A stretch of 64,000 bases of DNA from Mesorhizobium loti (GCF_003148495.1 NZ_QGGH01000007.1:1-64000), one strand, 5' to 3'. Shown: positions 9,221 to 22,404, counted from the stretch's first letter. The notes: a model not told the origin generated them from the sequence alone. Numbers and translations: made by a program.

Positions 9221-9794
9221 TCCGTACGGGCTCGGGCGGAGCCTGACGGCGACGATCCTGCGGCTGTCGCGTCACGCAGGCGCGCTCTGTTTCCTGTCGG
9301 CGGCGGTGTTCATCGCCATGACGGTGCTGGAATTCTTCTACTTTCGCCAGTTGAGCGGTGGCTTGCCGTCACTCGACATGCGTATTTTCGGCTTCACCCC
9401 GGACGAAGGCATGGCCTGGCTGACGGCGCTCGGCCGGCGCGGTGGCGAGATCATTCTCGTCTGGCACTATCTGACCTTCGATCTGCTGTTCCCGGCGCTG
9501 CTGTCGGTGACGCTGGTCAGCCTGATCCTGGCAACCGGTCGGCGATTAAGGGCTTTCCGTGTTTTGCCGGGGCAGCTGCAGTCGATCTTCGCGCTGGTTC
9601 TGGTTCTGCCCTACACGCTTGCCGACTACGTCCAGAACATCGCGGTGGCGCGGCTTCTGTCAGATTTCCTGTCGGCGAACCCGGATTCGCTGTCTTTCGC
9701 CTCGTTGCTGATCGTGACCAAATTCGCGCTTTTAGCCATCCCGGCGATCGTCATTGCCGCCTTCTGGCTGGCAGGCCAGGCACGCCAGGCTTGA
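9171..9794 (+). CDS. small polytopic membrane protein, unknown function
   Basis: A 207-aa protein; ATG at 9171 (MTSRLPAKA) is the best in-frame start, overlapping the end of guaB by 50 bp. An earlier ATG at 9084 would overlap further and encodes guaB-derived residues. Four hydrophobic segments are visible: GALCFLSAAVFIAMTVLEFF, LTFDLLFPALLSVTLVSLIL, LQSIFALVLVLPYTLADYV and FALLAIPAIVIAAFWLAG. No catalytic motif recognised. The MAPEG gene follows by 37 bp, so guaB, this gene and the MAPEG gene probably share a transcript. Confidence 0.65.
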   Translation: MTSRLPAKARTIPAEPDPYGLGRSLTATILRLSRHAGALCFLSAAVFIAMTVLEFFYFRQLSGGLPSLDMRIFGFTPDEGMAWLTALGRRGGEIILVWHYLTFDLLFPALLSVTLVSLILATGRRLRAFRVLPGQLQSIFALVLVLPYTLADYVQNIAVARLLSDFLSANPDSLSFASLLIVTKFALLAIPAIVIAAFWLAGQARQA

Positions 9795-9831
9795 TGCCGC
9801 ACACAAAGCCCACCCGGGCAGGGGGCACTTC

Positions 9832-10251
9832 ATGAACCAGACCACGATCTTCTGGCCTGTTCTGGCGCATGTGCTGCTGATCTACATCGTCTACTGCGTC
9901 CTGGGTCGGCGCAGATACGGCGCAGTCAGGTCAGGCGAAGCCAAAGCCGGTCAGTTCAAGGTGCGCTCGACCGAGCCGGCCTCCAGCATCACCGTTGCCG
10001 CCAATCTCACCAACCAGTTCGAGCTGCCGGTGCTGTTCTATGTGCTGTGCCTGACGCTGCACCTGACCAACGGCGTCAACTATCTGACCCTGGCGCTGAT
10101 GTGGATTTTTGTCGCGTCGCGCTATTTCCATGCCTGGGTTCACCTGACCAGCAACAACCTGCGGCTGCGCAGCCGCTCTTTCTTCGTCGGTGCAGTGATT
10201 CTTCTGCTGGGATGGATCTGGTTCGCGCTGCATCTGCTCGGCGTGGTTTGA
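9832..10251 (+). CDS. MAPEG-family membrane protein
   Basis: A 139-aa protein (MNQTTIFWPVLAHVLLIYIV) with ribosome site AGGGGGCA. It shows the MAPEG pattern of four TM helices with the conserved NLTNQFELPVLFYVL stretch between TM1 and TM2, and SRYFHAWVHLTSN near TM3. The family includes microsomal glutathione S-transferases and eicosanoid enzymes; bacterial members are mostly uncharacterised, so enzymatic activity is not asserted. Length matches the family. Confidence 0.8.
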   Translation: MNQTTIFWPVLAHVLLIYIVYCVLGRRRYGAVRSGEAKAGQFKVRSTEPASSITVAANLTNQFELPVLFYVLCLTLHLTNGVNYLTLALMWIFVASRYFHAWVHLTSNNLRLRSRSFFVGAVILLLGWIWFALHLLGVV

Positions 10252-10261
10252 GCAGGTGTTT

Positions 10262-10281
10262 ACCCTCCCCAAGGGGAGGGT
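10262..10281. repeat. short GC-rich palindrome of the dispersed Mesorhizobium type
   Basis: ACCCTCCCC-AA-GGGGAGGGT is a 9-bp perfect inverted repeat, followed by GCGCAAAGCGGAGCGGTGTGGGGGT, the usual tail of the dispersed CCTCCCC elements. It sits between two convergent genes (MAPEG and rnd) and could also stall transcription, but it has no T tract. Confidence 0.6.
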
Positions 10282-10317
10282 CGTTGCGCAAAGCGGAGCG
10301 GTGTGGGGGTACAGCGG

Positions 10318-11469
10318 CTACAGGTCGAACACGGCGATCTTGCGCTTGTCGAACTTGATGCCGATCTCGCCGCGCACCAGCTTGAGCGCCGCCTCGCCGA
10401 ACACCGCGCGCCGCCAGCCCTGCAGGGCCGGCACGTCGGCATCCTCGCCCTCGGCGGCGATGCGATCGATGTCGTCGCTGGAGGCCAGCACTTTCGAGGC
10501 CACGCCTTCCTTTTCGGCGACGATCCGCAGCAGCACCTTCAACAGTTCCGCCGCAGCGCTCGAGCCCTCGGGCGGCTGGAAATTCTTCGGCAGCTTCGGC
10601 ATCTGCTCTTTGGGCAAGGCAAGCGCGGTGTTGACCGCGCCAAGCAGCGCCGTCGCCGTCGAGGAACGCTCCCAGCCTTTCGGCGTGGTGCGCAGCTTGC
10701 CAAGGGCTGCCGCGTCGCGCGGCGCCTGCTGCGCCACCTCGTAGATCGCGTCGTCCTTGAGCACGCGGCCGCGCGGCACGTCGCGTTCGCGCGCCTCGCG
10801 CTCGCGCCACGCCGCCACGCCCTGCACGATCGCCAGTTCCTGCGGCTTGCGCAGCCGCATCTTGAGGCGCTTCCAGGCGTCCTCGGGGTGCGGATCATAG
10901 GTCTCGCGCGAGGTCAGGACCTCCATTTCCTCGTTGAGCCAATGGGCGCGGTTTTCCCGCTCCAGTTCGGCGCTGAGGTGTTGATAGACCTCGATCAGAT
11001 GGGTGACGTCGGCCAGCGCGTAGTCGAGCTGCTTGTCGGAAAGCGGCCGGTGGCGCCAGTCGGTGAAGCGCGACGACTTGTCGAGCCGCGCGCCGGTGAT
11101 CCGCTGCACGAGCTGATCGTAGGAAACACTGTCGCCGAAGCCGCAGACCATCGCCGCCACTTGCGTGTCGAACACCGGATGCGGAACCAGATCGCCGAGA
11201 TGGACAATGATTTCGATGTCCTGCCGCGCGGCGTGGAAGACCTTGACCACCGCTTCGTTGGCCATCAGCTTGAAGAACGGCTTCAGGTCGATATCGGGCG
11301 CCAGCGGATCGATCAGCGCCGTCACGCCGGGTGCGGCCATCTGGATCAGGCACAGAATCGGCCAAAAGGTCGTTTCTCGAATGAATTCGGTGTCGACGGT
11401 GACGAAATCCGACTTTTCGAAAGCGGCGAGAACGGTCTCGAGTTCTTTCTGGGTGGTGATGACGTGCAT
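10318..11469 (-). CDS. rnd: ribonuclease D
   Basis: A 383-aa protein; ATG at 11469 is preferred to the TTG directly before it. The DEDD 3'-5' exonuclease domain is complete: FVTVDTEFIRETTFWPILCL (Exo I, D and E), VFHAARQDIEIIV (Exo II, D) and LDYALADVTHLIEVY (Exo III, Y and D). An HRDC-like region follows at about residues 215-295 (AWREREARERDVPRGRVLKD). RNase D trims tRNA 3' ends and other structured RNAs. Full family length. Confidence 0.94.
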   Translation of the reverse strand: MHVITTQKELETVLAAFEKSDFVTVDTEFIRETTFWPILCLIQMAAPGVTALIDPLAPDIDLKPFFKLMANEAVVKVFHAARQDIEIIVHLGDLVPHPVFDTQVAAMVCGFGDSVSYDQLVQRITGARLDKSSRFTDWRHRPLSDKQLDYALADVTHLIEVYQHLSAELERENRAHWLNEEMEVLTSRETYDPHPEDAWKRLKMRLRKPQELAIVQGVAAWREREARERDVPRGRVLKDDAIYEVAQQAPRDAAALGKLRTTPKGWERSSTATALLGAVNTALALPKEQMPKLPKNFQPPEGSSAAAELLKVLLRIVAEKEGVASKVLASSDDIDRIAAEGEDADVPALQGWRRAVFGEAALKLVRGEIGIKFDKRKIAVFDL

Positions 11470-11544
11470 CAAATCGCTTTTGGCAGGAGTAAGGTCTTCC
11501 TAGATTTCAGCCGGCGGGGCTTTCGTCAAGCTTTGGCGCTATCG

Positions 11545-12789
11545 TCACGACCCAGCTGGCCCGTCGGAATCGGCGTTTCTCTTGGCCAGCCGTGCGAAAA
11601 CCGTCGAGGTGCGCAACAGAGCGGTGAAGCGGCTGCGCCTGCCTGCCGGCACGCCGGACCGGGCCTGCATCCGGTAGAGGATGACGGCGATGAAGATCGC
11701 ATAGACCATGGCGCTGAACACGAACAGCGCGCTCGGCCCGAAATACTGCATCGCCGTCGAGGCGGCGAACGGGCCGCCAATGGCGCCGAAGGAATAGAAC
11801 AGCATCAAGGCCGCATTGATCAGCACGAACTCGCCCGTGTCGGCACGGTCGTTGGAATGCGCCGCCGACAGCGAATAGAGCGGCATGGCGAAACAGCCGA
11901 AGATGAAGATGATGATGAAGTTGAGCAGCGGATTGCTGCCAGCGATGAACACCAGCGCCAGTGCCGAAACCATCGCGCAGCAGGTCGTTATCAGCAGCAC
12001 CCGGCGCCGGTCCCAGCGGTCGGAGAGGTAGCCGAGCGGATACTGGATGATGGCGCCGCCGAAGATGCCGACGCTTACGAAGGTGACGACATCGGCGACC
12101 GACATGCCGATCTGCTCGGCATAGACCGGCGACAATGTGCGAAAGGCGCTGTTGGTGACGCCGACCGCGATACAGCCGAAGCAGCCCAGCGGCGAAATCC
12201 GCCAGACGCGCGCCAGGTCGAGCTTGACGTCTTCGGGCGGCGTCGGATTGGAGCGGTCGCCAAGCGAGACCGGCACCAGCGACAAGGTGATCATGATCGA
12301 CATGATGGCGAAGATGGTGAAGCCGCCGGCGCCGAAGACCGGGATCAGGAACTGGGCGCCGGTGACGGAACCGGTGTCGACCATCCGGTAGATCGCTAGC
12401 ACGCGGGCGCGATCCTTGTTGGCGACGCCGGAATTCAGCCAGCTTTCGACGATGGTGAACAGCCCGGCAAAGCAGAAACCGCCGGCAAAGCGCACCGCGC
12501 ACCACATTACCGGATCGGGAACCAGCACCAGCAGCAAGGTGCCCGCCGAGGCGATCGCTGCCAGCGCCGAAAATGCCCTGATATGGCCGACCGCCTTCAT
12601 GATGCGGGTGATCGCCAGGCAGCCGAGCAGGAAACCGGCGAAATAGAAGGTGCCCATCAGGCCGATGTCGGAAGCGGAAAACCCTTCCTGCGCGCCACGC
12701 AGCGCGATCAGCGTGCTCTGCAGCCCGTTACCGCCGAGCAGGATGCCGGCGGCGAGAAGGAGCGGGATCAGCGGACGGATGGAGGACAT
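11545..12789 (-). CDS. MFS transporter (YcaD-like 12-TM)
   Basis: A 414-aa protein, MSSIRPLIPLLLAAGILLGG, with twelve hydrophobic stretches and a conserved FAGGFCFAGLFTIVESWLNS segment in TM4 typical of YcaD-type MFS proteins, plus QYPLGYLSDRWDRRRVLL (motif A repeat in the second half). The C-terminus is a basic 30-residue tail. Substrate unknown. Same strand as rnd, 75 bp upstream of it, so possibly one transcript. Confidence 0.85.
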   Translation of the reverse strand: MSSIRPLIPLLLAAGILLGGNGLQSTLIALRGAQEGFSASDIGLMGTFYFAGFLLGCLAITRIMKAVGHIRAFSALAAIASAGTLLLVLVPDPVMWCAVRFAGGFCFAGLFTIVESWLNSGVANKDRARVLAIYRMVDTGSVTGAQFLIPVFGAGGFTIFAIMSIMITLSLVPVSLGDRSNPTPPEDVKLDLARVWRISPLGCFGCIAVGVTNSAFRTLSPVYAEQIGMSVADVVTFVSVGIFGGAIIQYPLGYLSDRWDRRRVLLITTCCAMVSALALVFIAGSNPLLNFIIIFIFGCFAMPLYSLSAAHSNDRADTGEFVLINAALMLFYSFGAIGGPFAASTAMQYFGPSALFVFSAMVYAIFIAVILYRMQARSGVPAGRRSRFTALLRTSTVFARLAKRNADSDGPAGS

Positions 12790-12917
12790 GAAGCAATCAC
12801 GTGTCAGTGATCCCTTCTTGAACCATTGCCTTGGCCAATGCCAGCGGCAATTCCCGGCTAACTACAACGAGGATATGTCCAATTGCTCGTGGCAGGTCCC
12901 CCACGCCACGAGAACGG

Positions 12918-14150
12918 TCAATCCTTGCCGGCCCGCACCAGCATCTTGTCCCGCGTTGGTTCGAGCGGCTCGTCCGCCGGCGCGGCGGATTTGTCCGCGG
13001 CCGGCCGCCGGCCAAGTGATCCAGCGGTCAGCAGGCTGAGGACGACGAAGGGGACGCCGATGCCAAAGGCCGAGCGGATGCCCCAATGGTCGGAGACGAA
13101 GCCGAGCAGCGGCGGGCCGAGCAGGAAAGCGACGAAGGAGATCTGCGACAGCGCCGCGACATTGATCGCCGCCGGCCGATCCGTCCGCTGGGCGGCGGCC
13201 GAGATCGCCAGCGGGAAGAGGGCACTGGTGCCGATCCCCAGAAAGGCAAAGCCCAGCATGGAGAAGAACGGCGCAGGCGAGAAAAAGATAATCAGCACGC
13301 CGGCGGCCATCATTACCAGCAGCACCCGCGCCACGCCGCTCGGCGAATTGCGGTCAACGAAACTGTCGGCGAAGAAGCGCGTGGTTGCCTGGGAAAAGGC
13401 GAACAGCGCCACGGTGAAGCCGGCGACGAAGGGGCCCGATTCGAACACGGTGCGCATGTAGATCGCCGACCAGTCGATGCTGGCGCCTTCCATGAGCATC
13501 GCGGAGAGCGTCACGGCCACGAGGACGAGGATCGGCAGCGTCGGCCGTGCCAGCACGGGCGCCTTCTCGCCGGTGCCGGCGAAGCGGCTCGGCGCTGGCT
13601 GGTAGCCGCCGAGGAACAGCGCCATCGAGATCGCGACTATCGGCACGATCAGCGCCAGATGCAGTTGCGGCGATATGCCGAGATGCGCGAGCGCCGCGCC
13701 GAACAGGCCGGCGCCGAAAAAGCCCATGCTCCAGAACGAATGCGCGCGGTTCATGATACGTCGCTTGACCAGGAATTCGGTCCTGTCAGCCTCGACATTG
13801 AGCATGATCTCGACGCTGCCGATCATCAGGCCGACGGGAAAGAGCATCAGGAAAAGCGCTAGCGGGCCTGGCGCATGCACCGCGATGGCATAGGCAAGCG
13901 CCACCAGCGGGACCAGGACAAGCAGCGCGCGGCGGAAGCCGACGCGCTCGAGAAGCGGCGTCGCCAGCGTCAGCGCCGTCAAGGTGCCGATCGGGGTTCC
14001 GATCAGGCTGAGCCCGAGGGTGCCATCCTCGATGTTCATGGCGTGCTTGATGTCGGGCAGCCGTGGAAAAATGTTGCCCATGGCGAAGGAATAGATCGCG
14101 AACCCGGCATAGACGCGATGTTGGGGGGCAAGGTTGAGGCCAAGGCTCAT
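12918..14150 (-). CDS. MFS transporter (YbjJ-like), divergent partner of a DeoR regulator
   Basis: A 410-aa protein starting MSLGLNLAPQHRVYAGFAIY; the open frame continues upstream to 14660, but that part is antisense to the DeoR gene and non-coding in style. Twelve TM segments; PRLPDIKHAMNIEDGTLGL and GFGLDP-like equivalents place it near the YbjJ/FucP-type group. Divergent from the DeoR gene across a 115-bp spacer with repeated operator-like motifs, which suggests regulated uptake or export of a sugar or nucleoside-like compound. The substrate is inference only. Confidence 0.82.
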   Translation of the reverse strand: MSLGLNLAPQHRVYAGFAIYSFAMGNIFPRLPDIKHAMNIEDGTLGLSLIGTPIGTLTALTLATPLLERVGFRRALLVLVPLVALAYAIAVHAPGPLALFLMLFPVGLMIGSVEIMLNVEADRTEFLVKRRIMNRAHSFWSMGFFGAGLFGAALAHLGISPQLHLALIVPIVAISMALFLGGYQPAPSRFAGTGEKAPVLARPTLPILVLVAVTLSAMLMEGASIDWSAIYMRTVFESGPFVAGFTVALFAFSQATTRFFADSFVDRNSPSGVARVLLVMMAAGVLIIFFSPAPFFSMLGFAFLGIGTSALFPLAISAAAQRTDRPAAINVAALSQISFVAFLLGPPLLGFVSDHWGIRSAFGIGVPFVVLSLLTAGSLGRRPAADKSAAPADEPLEPTRDKMLVRAGKD

Positions 14151-14208
14151 CGCGGTGCTTTCAAAGGAAGAGAGACTGGGCTTTATCCGGCAGTCGGGCA
14201 GGCCCTTC

Positions 14209-14264
14209 CTTGCATAAACGTGCAAAACATGCAAGAACGTGCACAAACAAAACAGGATCATGCA
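14209..14264. promoter_or_regulatory. candidate DeoR operator cluster
   Basis: Inverted repeat CTTGCAT (14209-14215) and ATGCAAG (14229-14235) are 20 bp apart, two helical turns. Overlapping direct copies ACGTGCA, ACATGCA, ACGTGCA start at 14218, 14227 and 14237, and a fourth TCATGCA ends at 14264, right against the regulator's ATG. Helically phased repeats in the divergent spacer are what a multimeric DeoR-family repressor would need. Position and phasing are seen; binding is inferred. Confidence 0.55.
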
Positions 14265-15023
14265 ATGCTGACCGATGAGCGGCATCGAATCATCCGCGAC
14301 CGCCTGGCGGCGGAGGGAAGTGTGTTGGCCGGCGAACTGGCGACCCGCTTCGGCGTCTCGGAGGACACTGTCCGCCGCGACCTGCGGGAGTTGGCGAAGT
14401 CCGGTCAATGCCGCCGCGTCTATGGCGGCGCGGTCGCATCGGCGCCGTTTGCGGATGCTCCCATCAGCCTGCGCGGCGGTCACGCCGTTGAGGAGAAGAT
14501 GCGGTTGGCGAGCGCGGCTGTGGCGCTGCTTTCCCCTGGACAGTCCCTGTTTATCGACGGCGGCAGCACCAACACCGCTCTCGCCAGGGCCATTCCCCGC
14601 GACCTCGAGCTGACAATTGCCACCAATTCGCTCGGCGTTGCCTCGGCGCTGTCCGATCACCCATTAGTCGAGCTGATCGTGCTGGGTGGCAGGTTCGTCC
14701 GCGACCTCGGGACCTGCGTCGGCGCCGATACGCTGGCCGCCGTCGCGCAGCTCGGCGCCGATCTGTTCTTCCTGGGCTCATGCGGTCTCGACGCCGCGCG
14801 TGGCGTAACGGCGTTCGATCCGGCCGAGGCCGAGGTCAAGCGGGCCATGGCTCGGAACAGCGCTGGCATTGTCGTCGCCGTGACCGACGACAAGCTGGCA
14901 ACCGCGGCGCCCTACCGCGTCGCCGGGGCAGAGGCGATCCGCCATCTGGTGGTCGAAAAGACTGCACCGGCCGCAATCCTTGCGGATTTCGAACGTCAAG
15001 GCGCCGAAATCCACTTCGCATGA
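14265..15023 (+). CDS. DeoR/GlpR-family transcriptional regulator
   Basis: A 252-aa protein from ATG 14265 (MLTDERHRIIRDRL). N-terminal DeoR HTH: ELATRFGVSEDTVRRDLREL, residues 21-40, then the linker CRRVYGGA. The C-terminal sugar-phosphate sensor (DeoRC) domain shows LFIDGGSTNTALARAI and LGGRFVRDLGTCVGADTL. Length is standard. Family members repress sugar or nucleoside genes and respond to phosphorylated intermediates. The adjacent divergent MFS gene is the likely target. No Shine-Dalgarno is obvious because the operator abuts the start. Confidence 0.9.
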   Translation: MLTDERHRIIRDRLAAEGSVLAGELATRFGVSEDTVRRDLRELAKSGQCRRVYGGAVASAPFADAPISLRGGHAVEEKMRLASAAVALLSPGQSLFIDGGSTNTALARAIPRDLELTIATNSLGVASALSDHPLVELIVLGGRFVRDLGTCVGADTLAAVAQLGADLFFLGSCGLDAARGVTAFDPAEAEVKRAMARNSAGIVVAVTDDKLATAAPYRVAGAEAIRHLVVEKTAPAAILADFERQGAEIHFA

Positions 15024-15212
15024 GGGCGAGGCGAGACGGGGCCGGTCACCGCACTTTGGTTTGGGGTTCGGCCGAAGTCCCGGGCTGAAGGTGAAAGAAG
15101 CGCAGGCGACCTGCTTGCCTTGACAAATCCAACCTCCCATGCGCTTTTCGCGCAAATTTTCAGGCCGGGCCGTGATGCTTCGGCCCGCAACCCAGCACCC
15201 CGGACTTTACCA

Positions 15213-17009
<1,797 letters not shown>

Positions 17010-17072
17010 CCACGCTCGGGCGATGCTTTAGAGAACCGCCCGAACCGATTCTTTCGATTCGCTAATCCCATA

Positions 17073-17102
17073 AAAAAGCCCGGCATCGCTGCCGGGCTTT
17101 TT
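17073..17102. terminator. bidirectional Rho-independent terminator
   Basis: AAGCCCGGC-ATCGCT-GCCGGGCTT with flanking A and T runs forms a 9-bp GC-rich stem with a T tract on both strands. It lies between the convergent aspS and the exported-protein gene, so it can serve both. Confidence 0.9.
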
Positions 17103-17123
17103 CGCTTATTGAGATCGCTTCGA

Positions 17124-18314
17124 TCAGTCTTCGTTGGCCTTGACGGTGACGCCGAGCGTCTTCGGCAGGTCGAGCGGGTTGGACATGGCGCCCGCCATGA
17201 TCAGCGCGAACGGCACTGATGCCGGCGGCTCGGCCGAGATTTCGAGGCTCTTCGGATCGTCGAGATACTTGCCGACCGCGGCCGTGACCTGTGCCGTCAG
17301 CTCGGGATTGTTGAGCTGCGCCATGCCGAACGGCACGATCGCCTTGGCCTGGTTGGCGATGTCCTTGCCGGACATGCCTTGCTGCTTGCCGACATAGTCC
17401 AGCACCTTGTTGGTCAGCGAATCGTCGTCGAAGCGGATCGAGGCGCTGTTGAACGAAAGCTGCTGCAACAGGCCGAGCATGGCCATGCCTTGCGCCGAAT
17501 TGTCGGCGCCTTCGGGCTGTGCCGCCATCTTCTTCTGCATTTCCTGCAGCGACTTGATGAAGTCCATCGTGTAGCCGCCGAGATCGAAGGTCATGCCGAG
17601 CGTGCCGGCATTCTCGACGGAGATGTCGTATTTCGACAGTTCCATCTTGCCGTCCGAAGGCTGCCAGGTGCCGGCCATTTCGAGATTGCCCGCGATGTTC
17701 TGGTAGCCGAGCGCGTTGATGACTTCCTTGGACTTGGGATCGTCGACCAGCGTCAGGTCGGCGTTGAACTTTTCCGTGGTGGCGGTGAATTCCATCGCCT
17801 TGCCGTCCGCCGGCGGCGTGATCTCGATGGCAAGCCCGTCCATCGAGAAGGCGGTCTTGTCGGCGACCTTGACGGTCATGTTCGAGAGTTCGGCGGACTT
17901 GTACATCATCAGCGAACCAAGCGGGCCGGTGGAACCATCCGCCGGAACCGTCATGTCGTGGATGACGAAGGGGCTGAGATCGAGGGTGACGCCATCCTTG
18001 CTGTGCGTGAAGGCAGCCGTCGACACGGTGGCGATGTCATAGCCGCCATTTGCCTCGGTGACGCCTTCGAGCTTGACGTCGCCGATGGTGAGCGCTTCCT
18101 TTTCCGCCGCGGGTTTGATGGCAACGCCCTGCAGCACCATGCTGGTGTTGTCACCGGTCACGCCGGTCCAGGTGATGTCGACGCCCTGGGCGGAAAGTGC
18201 TGCCTTCAGCCGGTCGGCAACCGCCGCATCCTGTGCGAGGGCCGCATTCAGCGGCAGGGTGAGCAAAAAGGTCGAAAGGGCGAATTTCCTAAGAGTTGAG
18301 CGTTTGATTGTCAT
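17124..18314 (-). CDS. exported protein of unknown function
   Basis: A 396-aa protein; ATG at 18312-18314 gives a clear Sec signal peptide (KRSTLRKFALSTFLLTLPLN followed by AALAQ, likely cleaved after AQ). The mature part is rich in beta-strand-like stretches and acidic, with repeated patterns such as DVKLEGVTEANGGYDIATVS and FDLGGYTMDFIKSLQEM, a little like AsmA/DUF945-type periplasmic proteins. No catalytic residues were recognised. The gene stands alone, with a terminator downstream and parC divergent, so context gives no function. Confidence 0.75.
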   Translation of the reverse strand: MTIKRSTLRKFALSTFLLTLPLNAALAQDAAVADRLKAALSAQGVDITWTGVTGDNTSMVLQGVAIKPAAEKEALTIGDVKLEGVTEANGGYDIATVSTAAFTHSKDGVTLDLSPFVIHDMTVPADGSTGPLGSLMMYKSAELSNMTVKVADKTAFSMDGLAIEITPPADGKAMEFTATTEKFNADLTLVDDPKSKEVINALGYQNIAGNLEMAGTWQPSDGKMELSKYDISVENAGTLGMTFDLGGYTMDFIKSLQEMQKKMAAQPEGADNSAQGMAMLGLLQQLSFNSASIRFDDDSLTNKVLDYVGKQQGMSGKDIANQAKAIVPFGMAQLNNPELTAQVTAAVGKYLDDPKSLEISAEPPASVPFALIMAGAMSNPLDLPKTLGVTVKANED

Positions 18315-18641
18315 CGCAAGGTCCCTGAGAGTGTGCTGAAATTGTTTTTCAATTCTTTGCGCCATCACCATTCCGTGACGAACTGGACGGGAAGAAGGCG
18401 TGTCCCGGCACAATGGTCAAAAATCACGGTGAAAGGCAAACTCGATCCCACCGTCTTTGCGCAAACCGGTGAATTTGTCATGAAGAGCCGGTTGCCTGAT
18501 ATCATCGTGCTTGGCCTTAGAACCCGCATGTAACAGGCTGATGTTGGTCGACATCCCTTGGCGGATGGTTTCATGTTGCAGAAGGGTCGGTATGTCGGCC
18601 TGCCCCTTGCTGCGAATCACCCGCTCGGTTAGTCCCAGCCC
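18315..18641. other. 327-bp divergent spacer between an exported-protein gene and parC
   Basis: Must hold the promoters of both genes. An A/T-rich inverted patch GAAATTG-TTTTT-CAATTC lies near 18338-18354. No coding or RNA feature recognised. Confidence 0.4.
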
Positions 18642-20894
<2,253 letters not shown>

Positions 20895-20903
20895 CGCTGC
20901 TAA

Positions 20904-21112
20904 TCTCCTCTCTCGAGGGGGAGATGTCGCCAAAAGGCGACAGAGGGGGTCGGTACGACTGGACGCGACCTTCTACCTTTGAAAGAGGATGTCGGCTCTC
21001 GACGCGCGGCGACCCCCTCTAGCCCGCCGGCCGTTCGTCGTTCGGAAAGCCAAGCAGTTGGCTTTCCGTCCGCTGCGCGGACCCTCCTCAACCCCCTCAA
21101 GGGGAGATCCCC
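20904..21112. repeat. composite intergenic repeat with nested hairpins
   Basis: Starts CTCGAGGGGGAGATGTCGCC and ends CTCAAGGGGAGAT. Inside are GAGGGGGTCG (20943-20952) matched by CGACCCCCTC (21010-21019), and a perfect 11-bp hairpin CGGAAAGCCAA-GCAG-TTGGCTTTCCG at 21043-21068. This arrangement matches the dispersed GGGGAGAT-type elements of Mesorhizobium genomes. It separates parC from the AI-2E family gene. Confidence 0.65.
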
Positions 21113-21168
21113 AGCCATTTGGACTATCGTCACGATTGCTGCACTATATCAGTGCATAGAAGGGAAGG

Positions 21169-22404
21169 GTGTTTGGGAGAGGCAGGCGTTTGAAGGAAGC
21201 AAGAATCCAGAAACCGGAACGGCAGCAGCGCCTGTTCGGCCTGTCGACGCCGTTGCGGGCGGCCGTCATTCCGCCGCTGTCGGCGGCGCGCTGGCTGCTG
21301 GTGCTGATCGTCGCCGCGGGCGTCTATTTCTTCCATGGCTTCCTGTTTCCTGTGCTGGCGGCGCTCGTCATCGCTTTCGCCAGCTGGCCGCTCTACCGCC
21401 GCCTGCTTGTTGCAGTCAGCGGCAACCGCACCATCGCCGCGACCTTTGCCATCCTCTTCATCCTCGCCTTCCTGGTGATACCGATCGCGCTGGCCGGCAC
21501 CTATGCGATCAACGAGGTCCGCGAATGGGTCGCCTGGGCGATCGAGACCAACCGTCACGGTGCCGTGACACCGCACTGGATCGCTACCATGCCTGTCGTG
21601 GGCGAGTGGCTGAACGAGCAGTGGACGACCAATTTTGGCCATCCCGGCGGCATTGGTGAACTGATCCAGCTGGTCAGCGGCGCCAACATCGGCAGCATCT
21701 ATCGCGGCGTGCTGGCCGCCGGCGGCAGCGCTTTCGGCCTGCTCCTGACGCTGCTGTTCATGATGATCGCGCTGTTCTTCGCCTATCGCGACGGCGAGCA
21801 TTTTGCCGGCCAGGTGGACCGCCTTGGCGAGCGCATCCTGCCGGCCAGATGGGAACGGATCTCGCGCGTCGTGCCGGCAACGATCTCGTCGACGGTGACC
21901 GGCATGACGGTCATCGCCATCGGCGAGGGGCTGGTGCTGGGCATTGCCTATTGGCTGGCCGGCGTGCCGTCACCGGTGACGCTTGGCGCCCTGACCGGCG
22001 TCATGGCGCTGATCCCCGGCGGTGCACCATTGTCCTTCACCCTGGTCTCGATCTACCTCGCTGCCAGCGGGTCGCCGATGGCCGGGCTGGCGCTGTTCCT
22101 CTGGGGCGCGGTCGAACTGTTCATCGTCGACAAGACATTGCGCCCGAAACTCGTCGGCGGACCGATAAAGCTGCCCTTCCTGCCGACCTTTTTCGGCCTG
22201 ATCGGCGGCGTCAAGACCATGGGTTTTCTCGGCCTGTTCATCGGCCCGGTGCTGATGGCCCTGCTGGTCGCGATCTGGCGCGAGTGGCTGCGAGAGGTGG
22301 AACTGACCGACGAAATCATCCCGGGCTCGCCAGCCGAAATCGAAGCCGGCCCGCAAATCGAGGTCCTGCCGGAACCTGACGTGGCGAAGAAAGCCAGCGC
22401 CTGA
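21169..22404 (+). CDS. AI-2E family (PerM/TqsA) transporter
   Basis: A 411-aa protein starting at GTG 21169 after GAAGGGAAG; a TTG at 21189 is an alternative. About seven to eight TM helices in the family order: two N-terminal hairpins (LLVLIVAAGVYFFHGFLFPV; AATFAILFILAFLVIPIALA), a long loop, then FGLLLTLLFMMIALFFAYRDG and the C-terminal GVMALIPGGAPLSFTLVSIY, the family's conserved PGG region. Members export AI-2 or act as Na+/H+ antiporters. Quorum signalling is not implied for this organism. Confidence 0.85.
   Translation: MFGRGRRLKEARIQKPERQQRLFGLSTPLRAAVIPPLSAARWLLVLIVAAGVYFFHGFLFPVLAALVIAFASWPLYRRLLVAVSGNRTIAATFAILFILAFLVIPIALAGTYAINEVREWVAWAIETNRHGAVTPHWIATMPVVGEWLNEQWTTNFGHPGGIGELIQLVSGANIGSIYRGVLAAGGSAFGLLLTLLFMMIALFFAYRDGEHFAGQVDRLGERILPARWERISRVVPATISSTVTGMTVIAIGEGLVLGIAYWLAGVPSPVTLGALTGVMALIPGGAPLSFTLVSIYLAASGSPMAGLALFLWGAVELFIVDKTLRPKLVGGPIKLPFLPTFFGLIGGVKTMGFLGLFIGPVLMALLVAIWREWLREVELTDEIIPGSPAEIEAGPQIEVLPEPDVAKKASA

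Noticed and set aside
10303..12399. 698-codon plus-strand frame
   Set aside because: Covers rnd and an MFS gene on the other strand, both with full domain evidence; an artefact of GC-rich codon use.
14151..14660. N-terminal extension of the MFS gene
   Set aside because: Lies antisense to the DeoR gene; the MFS homology begins at MSLGLNL (14150).
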